Source of the DNA: Rhabditophanes sp. KR3021
Lineage: Eukaryota; Nematoda; Chromadorea; Rhabditida; Alloionematidae
Reading direction: 5' to 3'
DNA length: 64,000 bases
Assembly (NCBI GenBank): GCA_963281155.1
Contig: CAUJLY010000004.1
Span: forward strand, 3,658,001 to 3,722,000
A program made the position numbers and the translations under genes. Numbering within the stretch: the first letter of the stretch is position 1; every line of letters begins with the position of its first letter. The notes below the pieces were generated by a model. That model was not told where the DNA came from and made no database searches. It saw only the letters and a program-made list of their open reading frames with translations. Below are positions 24,142 through 36,132 of the stretch, in pieces.

Positions 24142-24888
24142 ATGAAATTCATCAACACTGCTATCATCTTTACTCTCTTAAGATCATCTACCGCATTTTT
24201 CTGGGGCACTGTTGGTCCTGCTAATGAATGTGGATGCTTCGTTCAAACATGCGGATGTTCGCAGCCAGTTTCATATGATGCTGCTGTTGCGCCAAACTTC
24301 CAAACAATTTCCACAATTGATAGTAACTCAAACTCCCTAAGCACCATTATTCAACCCGAATCTAAGAAAGAACAAATTTACATAGTTAGCGAAAATATTA
24401 CTAATCAGGATAACATTAATGCTCCTGTTATAGAATACACTCCAGCTCAATATCTTAATGTTCCTTCCGCAACAACACATCATAATTTACCCCAATATAT
24501 TTCTGAAAATGGTAATATTGTAGGTAATTCTTTAAGTGTCAAAGAAAATACTGTTGATAATGTTCAATATGTTAACAACGATGGGACGACTTATCAAAAA
24601 GTAAACAATGTTGAAATAAACAAAGGCAATAATGCTAAAAATACAGCAGCCGTAAATGATTATTTTGATGATGGTGCCAAGTATGCGTATAATAACGGTT
24701 GTACAGATGGATCTGAGTATCAAACTCCAATTGCCAATAATGTTCAATCAACTGCTGAAAGTAAACACCACGTTTCCGATGAAACCGAAAATGATGCAAA
24801 TTATTCTAAGGGTATTAAACAAATTAACTTCGCTGAGCCAATGCCAGCTACTGTAAATGAAATTTACGCTGGAACATACAATTTTTAA
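24142..24888 (+). CDS. Secreted Asn/Thr-rich protein, unknown family
   Basis: Single exon, 248 residues. A signal peptide (FINTAIIFTLLRSSTAFF) is followed by a small cysteine cluster ECGCFVQTCGCSQP near residues 28-43. The rest is long and low in complexity, rich in Asn, Thr, Ser and Gln, with one later cysteine in NNGCTDGS. No catalytic or binding domain is recognisable. The composition and strong TATA promoter fit a secreted structural or surface-coat protein expressed in a specific tissue, which is inference only. No introns, unlike nearly every neighbour. Confidence 0.7.
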   Translation: MKFINTAIIFTLLRSSTAFFWGTVGPANECGCFVQTCGCSQPVSYDAAVAPNFQTISTIDSNSNSLSTIIQPESKKEQIYIVSENITNQDNINAPVIEYTPAQYLNVPSATTHHNLPQYISENGNIVGNSLSVKENTVDNVQYVNNDGTTYQKVNNVEINKGNNAKNTAAVNDYFDDGAKYAYNNGCTDGSEYQTPIANNVQSTAESKHHVSDETENDANYSKGIKQINFAEPMPATVNEIYAGTYNF

Positions 24889-27800
24889 ACTTATATTTAT
24901 CTATCCTTCTTTAAATCTTTTAAATATGATTGTATTATTTGATTTGTAACAATTATTTAAACTTTGAAAGAATGTATAATTGTTAATATTTCAAATGTTG
25001 TTTTAAAATACGCATATTTAGATATAAAGAATCTTAATTCTGCTGAATATCGATAAAAATTATTTTTTACACGCCAATTTTAATTAGTATAATATAATCA
25101 AATTATAATATCTCGTAATCACTTTTAACTTATGTAAAGTTTAGAATGAAATAATGTCTTATCAATATCTTAAAACTTACACTTTAGTGCAATAAAGGGG
25201 TTTCATGAACGTACTACAAAATCATACATAAATATATGCACCTCGTTGGAAACATTCATATTTTGTGACATAAAAAAGATTTAATTTTTAAAATATTTTT
25301 ATTCATAGAAATAAAATCAGGGTTTTATAAATTTATTCTAAAATTGTCATGTGAAGCACGGATTCAAAAGAGGTAGTGGCTTTGTCATAGCAAGGATTTA
25401 TTAAGTAAGAGAAGAGACTGATAAAGACGTATTATATGTGTGAGTATTAATACTAGTTCTGCTCACAAGGTGTGCCATTCTATAGAGCCATACAACAGCT
25501 TGATCATAATATTTGACTGTCCTAGCAACGGAATTTAATTTTTTGTATGAAAATGCTTTACACAGGGTCTAATTATCAATATTTATTATTTTGAATCATT
25601 GGTTAAGCAATAATTGAGTAGGAGCCCTTAATTAGGACTAATGTTATTTTTTTGGCAAATAAAAAGTCTAGTAAGTGTAGTATTGATAGGCCATGTGATC
25701 TGTTTTCTTTGTCTGTCTTGACCGGTAGTTAATATGAATGTTTTAAAGAGTCCTGACTATTTTTCCAAGACTGTCGCTTATGGAATACGGCTCTGGGGTT
25801 CATTTTAATGTCAAAAAGTACTAAATGCCGAGACCCGGATGGTAGACGATATTCCCCGGTCCTGGATAAGTTTATCGTCACAAAAATGTAGTAGCTTATT
25901 AAGAATACCAGAAGTACCTTTGGCACAATTTTCAGCTCTTTACACTCGACGCATCAAAAGTTACAACCATTTTAGTGACGAACGACTTATCTTGAACACC
26001 CTGTATATATTGACTTTTGTTCTGTGTCAAACAATAAGATAATGTGAAGAGAATGTTTAAATCAAATTCAAAAAAAGACGTATTGGAAAGATATGGAGTC
26101 TTTCACACATGAGATATTCTTTGAATATTAATTGATTAACCGATTTTAACTGATTTTTCTCGAAAGTTTTCCAGTTAAGCGATTGCCCAGGTCTACCTAA
26201 TATTATGTATGAAATGTGTTATTTTGTATAGTAGTGTTCATATACAATATGTGTGAAGTAACTTACATTTCTATGATACATATAAACGTATTTATTTAAA
26301 TTTTCTTTACTTGGATATACTAATTCGATAATTATTTATATGAGTTTTGGTTTTCCATTGCATTTGGATATTTATATCTGAAGATCAAATTATATTATTC
26401 AATATATGTGCCATTAAATATATTTTACTATTTAGCAGATAAACTACATCTTATTTTAAGTAAATAGTCAAGACAACTTGTGAAATTTTTAGTATAATCA
26501 AATCTGATAGAATGATAGATTGCATTAGTTATATCTTTAGAAATGATCAATTGTCTGGTTTTAAAACCATTCTTCAAACATCATCAACTTAGGTTTAAAC
26601 CTTATAAGCTTATTTATGGATAACTTATCTGATGTACGTTTTACTGCATTTTTGCAACAAATCTATCCTAAAGTAATACACTAACAAAAGGCAAAGGAAA
26701 AGTTAAAGTTTAATATTATTTATGGTATTACAATACGTCTCTGCTCCCAAAATAACTTTGTAGATTTAAGACGAGATGATCGCTAGGATACATTCTAATA
26801 TGATGTTTGCACATTCAGAAAGGATATTTGTAGAATTAACAACATTTTTCTATACTTTTACGAGTATAAATAACTATAATAAGAAGTATTTCTAATAGTA
26901 TTAGTACATTTATTGTTATTTATCAATATGCTTTTGAATATTTGAAAGAACCCTGATTCCATAAACTATGTATTATAAAGTTGATTAAATTATTATTGTA
27001 TGCCTATATTGTTTTATATCCGTTGTAATATACTCGACTTACTTGTTATTTCATGCTCCAAAGCTCTATTTTAGAATAGAAATTGGTACTTTATCAAATG
27101 GTACTATTCAACATGTGATTTTATTATAAGATTCGTCTTTAGTCATGCTTTAACTAAACAACATTTATTTCCTTCGATAAATGTTTATCATAAAATTTAA
27201 AATTATAATTTGTATAAAAGAAAATTAAACTACTAGAATGTGTATATGTTTTAGTATGTATTTGAAGTGACTTATGTGAATGAGCAATTGTACCAATAAT
27301 TATTGACAGCCTCGCCACCAAGTTGTTTGTTGGCAGCAGTGCGATGATTGCAAAAGTTATTTGAATCATTTGTAGTAAAAGCCACGTCCTACCAACTGGT
27401 ACTGGTAACTTGGTTTTATCAGGAATGTTGTTTGATGTATCTAGAGTTTGGAAAGAAGATGCCAATATGTTTTGATGGTCTCTACTTATTAGCCAGCCAA
27501 TTTATTTTCTTCCTTTTATCGCGTGTCTTCATCAAAAGTCATTTATTACAAATTTAATTACTTCCTTTTACCTATGTCACCAATGTTTTATGTGGACACT
27601 TAACTTTACCATGTTGTGTCATTGTATGTTATTACCTGATAGCTAACAGCAAACTTATTTATTAATGAGGTTATTGTAGTTGTGTAATGATGTCATTGTT
27701 AGTTTTGGTAAATGTCATTCCATTTGGAAAATTGCCTGTTATCATTGTAGATCACTTGATATCACTGATAGAAACATTAGTAAAAGTAATATTAAGGTTT

Positions 27801-27922
27801 ACATTTCATAGATCACGTTTAATCATCAATTTAGTGTTTAAGTTTTATAATTGATCTGATCGATTTCAGACTATTAGTCTTAATTATAACAATATACAGC
27901 AGACCGCTTAGGCCGAAATGGC
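24889..27922. other. Gene-poor region
   Basis: About 3 kb between the secreted protein gene and PP2C. The only feature I can support is a retrotransposon scrap at 25776-26010. An open frame of 103 codons on the minus strand at 27154-27465 has no recognisable domain and was not called. The last few hundred bases before 27923 would hold the PP2C promoter. Confidence 0.5.
25776..26010 (+). mobile_element. Fragment of a non-LTR retrotransposon RT C-terminus
   Basis: The plus strand reads TVAYGIRLWGSF, a stop, then CQKVLNAETRMVDDIPRSW, followed later by SALYTRRIKSYNH. YGIxLWG followed by a QxxxLR..DAPW-like block and an RR-rich helix is the usual end of Jockey-type LINE reverse transcriptase ORFs. 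One in-frame stop and no upstream RT motifs, so it is a dead 5'-truncated copy. Confidence 0.6.
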
Positions 27923-29360
27923 ATGCAACCTCTGAACATAAATAACAATATTACAAATAACGACACCCCTCGCTTTCTTCGAACTTGGAGACTGACTGAC
28001 AACGGCTTAGTTGAAATAAGTAAACAACTTTTATCTTCAGATTCAGGTGCTATTCCAATTGAAAACATGGGCGCTTTTTTAGACAAACCTTTAACGGGAA
28101 AAGTTAATGAAAATGGTGAAGGACAGGTATAGATTGATGTTTTTAAAAAAATATAAATTTGTAATTTAGGGAATAAGATATGCTACTGCATCTATGCAAG
28201 GGTGGAGGATGGACATGGAAGATGCTCACGATATTCATATAGCTATCTCGAATGAAGAACCTTTTAACAAGTGGTCATTTTTTGCTGTTTTTGATGGACA
28301 TGCGGGTGCTTCGGCGGCTACAAAATGTAAATTTAATAGATGAAAAATTGATAATTTGTACAAATTTTATATCTGCTCCGTCTCCTATTTTGTATTGTTT
28401 TTGTTTTTAGCAGCTGAGGTTTTACTGAAGACTATTTTGGATACTGATCAATTCATTTCAATCGCTAAATTGTTGAAAGAAAGCAATGGAACTTTGACAG
28501 AGGAAATCAAGAATTTGATTAAAGAAGGCATCCGTGATGGATTTTTAAACCATGACGACTTTCTCAGTAATCAGTCAAAGCGTGAAACAAGTGGCACGAC
28601 TGCTATCGCCGCAATCATCACTCCTGAGTCAATATTCTTTGCCAACCTTGGAGATTCCAGAGCGATTTTGAGTAACAAAAGTACCGAAGTCTTTGGCACC
28701 AACGACCATAAACCATACCTAGAAAAAGAAAAGGAACGAATCCTAAAAGCCGGTGGAAATGTCATGATTTCTAGAGTCAACGGAACTCTAGCTGTATCAA
28801 GAGCTTTCGGAGATTTTGAATACAAAAGAGTGCCAAATCTAAGAGCCATTGAACAGTTAGTATCTCCCGAACCCGATGTTTATGAAATTGTAAGAAACCA
28901 ATCAGATGATGAATTCTTTGTGATTGCTTGCGATGGGATTTACGACGTTTTTGAGAATGCCGAGCTAGCCGATTTAGTCACAGATCGTCTAAAGGTGGAG
29001 GAAGATCTGAAAGTCGTTTGCAACCAAATTCTGGATATCGCTTTGTCTAAAGGGTCTCGCGACAACATGACTATCATTATTGGATGTTTTGATGGCGCCC
29101 CCAAATTGGATAGAACTCTAGCTGAAAAGGAGGCTCAGTGGAATGAAAAAGTCAGAAAGAATCTAACCTCCTTGATTAGTAGTCATGAAGCCGAAAATGG
29201 TTCTGAAACGCTTTGTGTAGAAAATGCTCTTAAGAAAATTAACGACCTAGAGGAAATAATTTCAAAAGCTCCCTTTGAGTCTCCTCAATTGCGTACACGA
29301 TATATTGTCGATAATGCTTTACATGAATACTATATAACCAAAAACGTAGATACCGTATGA
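27923..29360 (+). CDS. PP2C-type (PPM) Ser/Thr phosphatase
   Basis: Three exons (27923-28126, 28170-28326, 28411-29360) give about 436 residues. PPM-family metal-dependent phosphatase motifs occur in order: SMQGWRMDMEDAH, FFAVFDGHAG with the metal-binding Asp and Gly, TSGTTAIAAII, FANLGDSRAIL, DHKPYLEKEKERI, VNGTLAVSRAFGDFEYK, FFVIACDGIYDV and SRDNMTIII. All the usual acidic metal ligands appear present, so the enzyme should be active on phosphoserine/threonine proteins. Most similar in motif order to PPM1A/PPM1B. The N-terminal 68 residues in exon 1 are a less conserved extension. A 5-codon upstream ORF (ATG at 27918) overlaps the start and could modulate translation. Convergent with L2HGDH. 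Confidence 0.93.
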
Positions 29361-29577
29361 TTAACACTTTTAAAATATCTAGCAAAATATTAACAAATAA
29401 TATTTATTCAAAGTATTGTCTTATTATAATGCTTCCTGATATTCATGCTATTCTACTTTATATTCTTCATTTTGTATAATTAATGTAATTTTTGGTTGCA
29501 TTATCCTAAAATAACTCAATAAAATGACAAATAAATATAATGCTTATTTTATCTGCTAAACATCATAAAGACAGTCC

Positions 29578-30938
29578 TTATAATTTAAATTGTTTTTCTG
29601 CTTTTTCGAACACAACTCTAGCTATAGCTAAACTGCTTGTTGCTCCTGGACTAGGTGCATTGACAACATGCAAAACACAGTCGGCTAATTTTCCTTTCCC
29701 AGTATCGAAAATAAATTCATCCACTAAATTGCCTTCCAAATCTAGTGCTTGAGCCCGAACTCCTGTTAGTCCTGGTTCAACGTCAGATACGTTCAAAGAT
29801 GGTACAAATCTTTGCAATTGCTTGACTTGCTGATTGATAAAAATACTGCGATACATTTCATCCACACCGAACCGAAGGTATTTCCAAACTAATTTTTGCA
29901 TCCCTTTATAGCTTAGGGTTTCTTTTAAATCTCCTAGTGAGATATCAAAATAAGAGTATCCTTCTCTTTTAAAACTTAATACAGCATTAGGGCCAAGAAG
30001 TATATCTCCATTCACTAAAAGTATGAGTTAACAATTAAATGACTTTAAACTAACTTTTTGGTGTGAAATGAACGCCCAAAAACGGCAGTCCAGGTGTTGG
30101 TACAGGATAAATATTTGTCTTGACTAAGGTTTTCTTTTCATTCTTTAACTTTAAATATTCTCCTCTAAACGGGATAATTTGTAGGTTGGGACTGCACCCA
30201 GTTAGTTGTGCAACTTTATCTGCATACAAACCAGAGGCAGTAACTAAATACTTGGCATTCACTTTACTATTCTTTCCTTTTAGAGTTAGTTCAATTGGAT
30301 ATTCTTCTGATTTGGATAAATTGACTCCTGTCAATGTGTGATTTAAATGAATGGAGCCTCCTGCAGCTTCAAAATCTTTTGCAAAGTGGGTTGTAACGAG
30401 ACCCCAGTCAACAATGCCTGTTTCTGGAGACCATATGGCTTTTAGCCCCCTGCAATTAGGCTCAATTTTGATAATTTCTTCCGAATCAACCATTCTAAGG
30501 CCTGTAGATCCATTGGTTAATCCTCTTTGGTATAATTCATCTAGAATTGGAATTTCATGTGGTTCAACAGCCACAATCAACTTTCCACATTTGTTGTAAG
30601 GAATGTTCTTTTCGTCACAATATTTGTATGCAAGATTTACACCCTCAACACATAACTTGGCCTTCAATGGACTTTTGTAATACATTCCTTGGTGAAGTAC
30701 ACCTGAGTTATGCCCACTCTGATGAGCAGCCAGTCTATTTTCTTTTTCAAATAAAGCAATTTTCAAATTCGGCCTTTTGATTAAAAATTGACGCGCGATG
30801 CTGCAGCCTACAATACCACCCCCAATAATGGCCACATCTAAATTAGTCCTAAACGTTTCATATTACTTAATTTAATTGATTACTTACGATTCTGAACTTA
30901 AGAAGCGAGAATTGAGCAAAATACTACGACCTAACATT
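29578..30938 (-). CDS. L2HGDH: L-2-hydroxyglutarate dehydrogenase
   Basis: Three exons (30938-30884, 30837-30055, 30014-29578), 424 residues. FAD-dependent mitochondrial enzyme that oxidises L-2-hydroxyglutarate to 2-oxoglutarate. Exon 1 supplies a basic, Ser/Phe-rich leader (MLGRSILLNSRFFKF), a plausible mitochondrial targeting signal. The Rossmann motif AIIGGGIVGCS lies right after the first junction. Family blocks are AAHQSGHNSGVLHQGMYY, KAKLCVEG, CGKLIVAVE, GIVDWGLV, ASGLYADKVAQLTGC, PFRGEYLKLK, YPVPTPGLPFLGVHFTP, GPNAVLSFKREGY and GVRAQALD. For junction 1 I use the GTAATC donor, because the nearby GTAAGT is out of phase. Head-to-head with the kelch gene, about 96 bp between start codons. 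Confidence 0.93.
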
Positions 30939-31034
30939 TTGTATACTAGATTTGTTTATTAATAAAAGTCACGTACAATCGACTAAACATACACAATTCC
31001 AATCATTAACTACATTATATTTCAATTGCTGTCG
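30939..31034. promoter_or_regulatory. Short bidirectional promoter region
   Basis: Only 96 bp separate the divergent start codons of L2HGDH and the kelch protein gene, so the two must share promoter sequence. No canonical TATA was recognised. Confidence 0.6.
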
Positions 31035-31937
31035 ATGGCAGAATACATTTTAATAGGAGGAGGTTGTATAAAACCATGTGAACGGGAATGTCTGGCATCT
31101 TGCGAGCTACTGAGTGGATCAAATCCAATCGCCTTTGAGCCCTTTGTTGATCCCAGACGTGGAGCTAAGCTAGCTAAATTTGGTAGTAATTTGGTTGTTG
31201 TTGGTGGTTGTAGTGATTTTGGACATCACTTGGATTCAATTGAAGTTAATTGTCTAGACAATTCAAGTCCGTGGCAAAGATGTGTTACTAAACTACCGTT
31301 TGAAACAAGCTGCTTCTCATTTTGCCAATTCAATCAAAATTCAGCTATTCTGTTCGGAGGTTATGATGGCCGTGATTGTTTGAATAAAGTTTGCTCAATT
31401 ACGCAAAAAGACCACGTTATGGTAGTTACTGATCTGCCCAGATTACGTACAAGGCTTAAAAATGGAGCAGCTTTGCAAGTTGATTCTGACACAATATTAT
31501 TAATCGGTGGATGGGATGAAGTAAGGACGTTAAACACTATTTTTAGTTTTTCGATAAAAAATCATACGTGTGAATTCAAAATGTCATTACCAAGCGCTTT
31601 GGAAGGTCATACCGTTACTACAATTGTAGAAAACAACTTTGCTTTAATTGTCGGTGGGTATAATGGTTATGGTGTGCAAAATGGCATCTATCTACTTAAT
31701 TTTAAGAATAATAAGTGCAATAAATTAGAAATCAAATTAGATATTGCTCGGGAAAACCATTGTGCAGAATTCAAAAATCAAGAGTTGATCATATTTAATG
31801 GTTGGAGTGGGTCGAATACGTTGGATTCTATTGAGGTGTTTGCTGTTATTAACTGCGAGCCATGGTTAATTCGGAAAGAAAGTAGAAAATCATTAATTGC
31901 GAGAAATAAGCCTTGTTCGATTCAACTCGATTTTTAA
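31035..31937 (+). CDS. Kelch-repeat beta-propeller protein
   Basis: Single exon, 300 residues from the ATG at 31035. Repeats with the Gly-Gly doublet and following aromatic spacing occur in order: YILIGGGC, LVVVGGCSDF, AILFGGYDGRDCLN, ILLIGGWDEVRTLN, ALIVGGYNGYGVQN and a last IIFNGWSGSNTLD where one Gly is Asn. That makes six blades, a plausible complete propeller. No BTB, BACK, F-box or signal peptide is present, so it is a stand-alone propeller, likely a cytosolic protein-interaction scaffold. The partner and pathway cannot be told from sequence. Confidence 0.8.
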   Translation: MAEYILIGGGCIKPCERECLASCELLSGSNPIAFEPFVDPRRGAKLAKFGSNLVVVGGCSDFGHHLDSIEVNCLDNSSPWQRCVTKLPFETSCFSFCQFNQNSAILFGGYDGRDCLNKVCSITQKDHVMVVTDLPRLRTRLKNGAALQVDSDTILLIGGWDEVRTLNTIFSFSIKNHTCEFKMSLPSALEGHTVTTIVENNFALIVGGYNGYGVQNGIYLLNFKNNKCNKLEIKLDIARENHCAEFKNQELIIFNGWSGSNTLDSIEVFAVINCEPWLIRKESRKSLIARNKPCSIQLDF

Positions 31938-32367
31938 TTATATGTCTTATTTTATAATGTGTTTAATCTGTCATAATAAAAATAAGTAAGTAAAATAAGA
32001 AGACTAATTAGACATGTAACCGTAATTACTATGAAAAGTTAAGTGTACATGTTTACCATTTATTTGTTTCTTTTTGTAAAGATCAAATATATTAAATTGC
32101 ATGGAATATAATTTAAGAACTAACGAATACGTATGATAGAATTACAAAGTAATATTAAGAAATGGACAAGAAGAACTAATTCATTTAAATGTTAAAAATA
32201 GCAAGTTTACAAAATATTAATAATCTGTTATACAATGAATAATTAATTATATTAGTCAATTATTAAATTGGTCTTTTGGCTAAATTCGTAATTCTCTAAT
32301 TTACTAATAATTAGAGATCCGTACTTAATTACATTTCCAGTTTCTTCAAAGGCACCATCTTCAATAT
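31938..32367. other. Spacer with no feature seen
   Basis: AT-rich 3' region between the kelch gene and the RecQ pseudogene; nothing recognised. Confidence 0.4.
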
Positions 32368-33463
32368 TTAAAAATTGCTTCTTGAACCAAGTTGAGAGTT
32401 GATAAAGTTGGAGTTGTTGGCAATATTTGATGTCGACATTAAAAGTAGTAAAACCTTCCCATTTTCATATATTTGTATAGATGTTGCCTGAAATGATCTT
32501 TTTCTACCACCCAATAATAAATTAGAAAAATATTGCTGTGATCTGGCAATATATGTATTCTTAAATTTGGTAACATTCTCCCTAACAAGTTTAGAATTTC
32601 TACAAAAATCACAGTTTTTGTTGCAATCTGCAATCGACATATCTCCCAACATTTTACCAAGCATTGCATGTCTACATTGAGCTGTTTCACAATATTCAAT
32701 CATTTTGTTAAAACTATGGTTCAAAGATTCTTTGATCTTGTTTTTGGTGGCAGCATCACATTGACTTCTCTCGTTATTTTCAATATTCTTATCATTAATT
32801 CGATCGACTTTTGACTTGGTGGTAGAAACGGCAATAAATTCTGTTTTGATCACAGCCAACAAGTCCACTTTCTTGATAGTACGATTTTAAATTATCAGGT
32901 GTACAAGTATGGATGATGAATCTGATGTGATTGTTCTTGATCGTCATATCGAAACCAATTCTTGCACAGATAATAACTTTATTTTCCATAAATTGTTTTC
33001 GTACACCATCCCTGTCCTTTTTTTCATACTTGAATAATAACTTGCAGCTGAGATACATTGTTGCTTAGTACATTTGCCATGTTTCCACAATCTCTAGGAT
33101 AGCGGCAATAGCTAATTCCAGTGATTGGCACATTTTGATCGTTTGCTTTGTTTCTCAAGTACCCAACAACTTTCCTTGTGAAGACAAGTAAGTCACTCTC
33201 AATAGTCATATTTTTTCCTAAAGCTTCCCCCAAAATGACTTGATAAAACAAATTAAATCGAAAATGGGAGACCTTCCGGTGATGGCAGTTTGTTTGGAAG
33301 TTTGAATGAGAGCATAGCGAGATTCAGAATGAATAGGCCTTGGATAAAGATGGCTTTGACAGCCTCCATTTTTTCACGAGAAGAAGGTTTCTTAACAAAA
33401 GAGTTTAGCGTATTCAACGAAAAGTATTGCGCCAAATTATTAAAGCGGTTAATCTAATGTAGT
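32368..33463 (-). pseudogene. Decayed RecQ-family helicase
   Basis: Minus-strand fragments in several frames spell the C-terminal part of a RecQ helicase. GISYCRYPRDCGNMANVL is the start of helicase lobe 2. SAASYYSSM and RDGVRKQFMENKVIIC lie in different frames. IRFIIH and SYYQESG correspond to motifs V-VI. An intact-looking RecQ zinc module follows: IEYCETAQCRHAML with DCNKNCDFC. The N-terminal piece at 33435-33253 keeps REKMEAVKAIFIQG, resembling motifs 0-I, but the Walker lysine segment is not recognisable and most of lobe 1 is missing. The GMGIDKP motif is replaced by FDMTIKN, and the GRAGRDG arginines by GLVGCDQN. Frameshifts plus loss of catalytic residues make it a pseudogene, probably RECQL5/RecQ1-like in origin. 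Confidence 0.8.
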
Positions 33464-33601
33464 AAGTCATTTTGAACCAAATTTTTCTTGAGAAGAAAAA
33501 AAGATATCATTCCAATGTTTTAAATTAAAGGAAGCTTTATAATTATATTTTAAAGTTACTTTTATTCTTAATATCCTTGTTATTTTTCAAGTCCAATTAA
33601 A

Positions 33602-35557
33602 ATGACAGGGCGAGGAGTACAAAAACCAAAAGCTAAACCTAATTTATCTTTATCCGGAGTTACATCAACAACCGAAAGGTACGTTTTAAGGTTAAGTAAT
33701 ACTAATTAATGCAACTACTTTAAGTCAAGCGGATAAGGATAAGAAATCAGATGATAAGAACAAATCTGGGGACAAACGTAATAGAGACCGAAGAGGTCGT
33801 GATGGAAGAGGTCGTGGCGGTGGATCTCGTGGCGGAGGTCCAAGAGGGAGTAACATTCAACAAACTGAAGGTATTTTTTCTGCAGGAGTTGGAGATGATC
33901 TAACGTCACGCAGTCGTAGTTCAAGAGACATTAAAGTTACCGGGACTGAAGAAATTCTTGAAACTACAGCCATCAACATTGAAATGGGTATTGAAAAAGA
34001 TTCCTCAGGTATGTATGCAATTAAAAAATTATTATTAAAATTGGAAATATCAACAAACTCGTTGATAATGAGATCGGCTACTTGTCTATTAAGTATGAAT
34101 TCATTTTGATGACATCTTCAAATGAGGAGTTGCCGGAATCCGAGTTCTTTATTTGAGGTCTGAAGGCTCTGACCAGGATAGACTCGATGTTTCCAATGAC
34201 TGCCCCCGATTGGTACTTCATTCTTAGGATTTGAGGGAATGTAAAGAAGTTCAAAACTTCGTTAGAAACAAGCCCTTTCCACTTTTGCCGTCTTTACGAT
34301 AAATTGCGTTGACAGCTTCAATTGAATGCTTTTTCAGACGTCGTATGGTATCATCAGTCTCACGGAAATAACTAACATCCTTGAGCACCTTGTCAAAAAG
34401 CATACATAACATGCTTTCCAACTAAAACACATCCATCCTCAGTTAGCATTCGCTCCAACTCTTTTACCAAAACAGACCCTCTTTTTCATCACAGACTTGA
34501 TTTTCTAGTTCCTCTATTCTTTTTCTAACATCAGCTAAAACGACTTTGATTCTTGGCTATTTTTAAATGTACGAGGTCTCAACGTCATGTTGATATAGTG
34601 CGCCTTCAACTAATAAACACCGAAATTAAAAAATATTAATTAATCCTTTCAGGGAATATCAGAAAAAGAAATGTTAAAAGAAATAAAGATGGCAGTTCAT
34701 TACCTGAGACTTATGAAGAGGAGTGGGAGTCAGACGAGGAAGTTGACTTGGATGCCTTAGAACAATTGAAATTTACTAGTTTTCTGAGTGATATCCCAAG
34801 AATGACCAACCCTCCAATCGTTTTACCACCCAGTAGTAAGGATGCCATCAATGGGTTGCTAAAAGACGATGATGAGGACGATGAAGACGACAAATTGCTA
34901 GAAAGTGTTTTTCCCGATACAAAAATACCTTTGCAAATTTTGAATGATTCCAAATATTTGAGTTCAGTAAAAGCTTCGGGGTATTTTAAAAGATTGTTAA
35001 AATTGTCTGATCAAGATTTTTTCACAATTCAACTACCTTCGACATTACGCTTAATCGGTGAAAAAGCTTTCTTAAACGAAAATCCTTCTGCTTCTGATAA
35101 ACACTGCTTGCATAGTTATACTCCAGACACGGAAATTGGTTTATTAAAGTTTTTGAAAAATGGGAGAGTGATTATGGACATCGCCGGAAACAGATTAGAT
35201 ATTAGCGCTGGAATAACATCAGGTTACGATGAAAAACTAATCATGATTGAAAACACGCATGAGAAGGAAACCGAAAATACTGTAAAGCAAGAACTAGACA
35301 TTAGTGCTATGCCAAAATTTTTCAAAGATGAAGATCAAGTTGATAATCTTCACGTAATTTCCTCAATTAATGCGAATGTTATTGCGTACCATGACTTAAT
35401 TCATTTGTGTGAGAAGGATGACAACGAAAAACAAAAATATGGGACACCAACGGATATTGGATTGGACAAAAAAGTTAATTTTAAATTCCAATCTTCTTTG
35501 ATCAAGAAAATTGACGACGTTTTGAATAATGAGATCAGAGTTTTTGACGAAGAGTAA
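33602..35557 (+). CDS. POLR3D: RNA polymerase III subunit RPC4 (POLR3D)
   Basis: Three exons (33602-33678, 33725-34008, 34653-35557) give 421 residues. RPC4/Rpc53 forms the RPC4-RPC5 heterodimer of Pol III, acting in initiation and termination in the nucleus. The N-terminal half is a basic, Arg/Gly-rich region (GRDGRGRGGGSRGGGPRG). The C-terminal half carries the RPC4 domain: FFTIQLPSTL, EIGLLKFLKNGRVIMDI, LDISAGITSGYDEKLIMI and LHVISSINANVIAYHDL. An acidic run DDDEDDEDD lies at the domain boundary. Intron 1 is 46 bp. Intron 2 (34009-34652) is 644 bp and contains an antisense decayed element. Confidence 0.88.
34035..34588 (-). pseudogene. Antisense GIY-YIG-like element in POLR3D intron 2
   Basis: Reads opposite to the host gene. 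Starting from an ATG at 34588, coding-like stretches occur in alternating frames: MTLRPRTFKNSQESKSF, ADVRKRIEELENQ, VLVKELERMLTEDGC, then MLFDKVLKDVSYFRETDD with HSIEAVNAIYR, then GAVIGNIESILVRAF-RPQIKNSDSGNSS, and VADLIINEFVD. The GNIESILVRAFRPQI segment aligns with NLEFILVERFRRQI of the aminopeptidase copy at 40427-41143 and with GNLEYILTEYFGNQ of the muscarinic-receptor copy. This is the part of a GIY-YIG domain that would hold the conserved Glu and Asn. At least four frame changes; not functional. Confidence 0.65.
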
Positions 35558-36132
35558 TTTGTTATTTATTTTGTTATTTTATATTTTATAATTTGTGCTT
35601 AATTAAGTATACAAAAATCGAGTAGTTTATGTTTTAATATGTTATTAATAAAGAAAATATACGATTTAAAGCTGTTCATTTTATCCAGATGATACTAGTT
35701 TTTTGGCATAAACACGAAAAAGTTAGCTCAAAATAAATTTATTAATAATTTAAGACGGATGAGGGAAATTTACTATTTACAATTGGCCTTTGTGATTGAC
35801 ATATATTTGATTGGGATTGAGCTCAAATCACACTGAAAAGAGTAAACTTTAGCTATGACTTCATATATTAGCAAAAAGCAATAGATCAGTCTTCTTATCA
35901 CTTGTGGATTATTATAAGTGATAGTTGATTTATTATTAAAAATGTGGCATTAATAAGTAATATAGCTAATTCTTTTATGCCCAAACCCATATAATGTTTC
36001 CTATAACTTCTTGCGGTAATTTATATTAATACAGTTATTATCTAGTTAAAAGCCATCCGATACATCATAGACAATCATTTAGTGCATTCATATAACATTA
36101 ATGTAATAACAGATTGCTTATTTCAGCTAATA
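35558..36132. other. Spacer with no gene seen
   Basis: 575 bp AT-rich, between two plus-strand genes. TTTCAG just before the next ATG (at 36121-36126) could be a splice acceptor for a leader exon. Confidence 0.4.

Noticed and set aside
27154..27465. Minus-strand 103-codon ORF starting MASSFQTLDTSNNIP
   Set aside because: Half looks protein-like, but I found no domain, splice partner or homologous pattern, so I left it uncalled.
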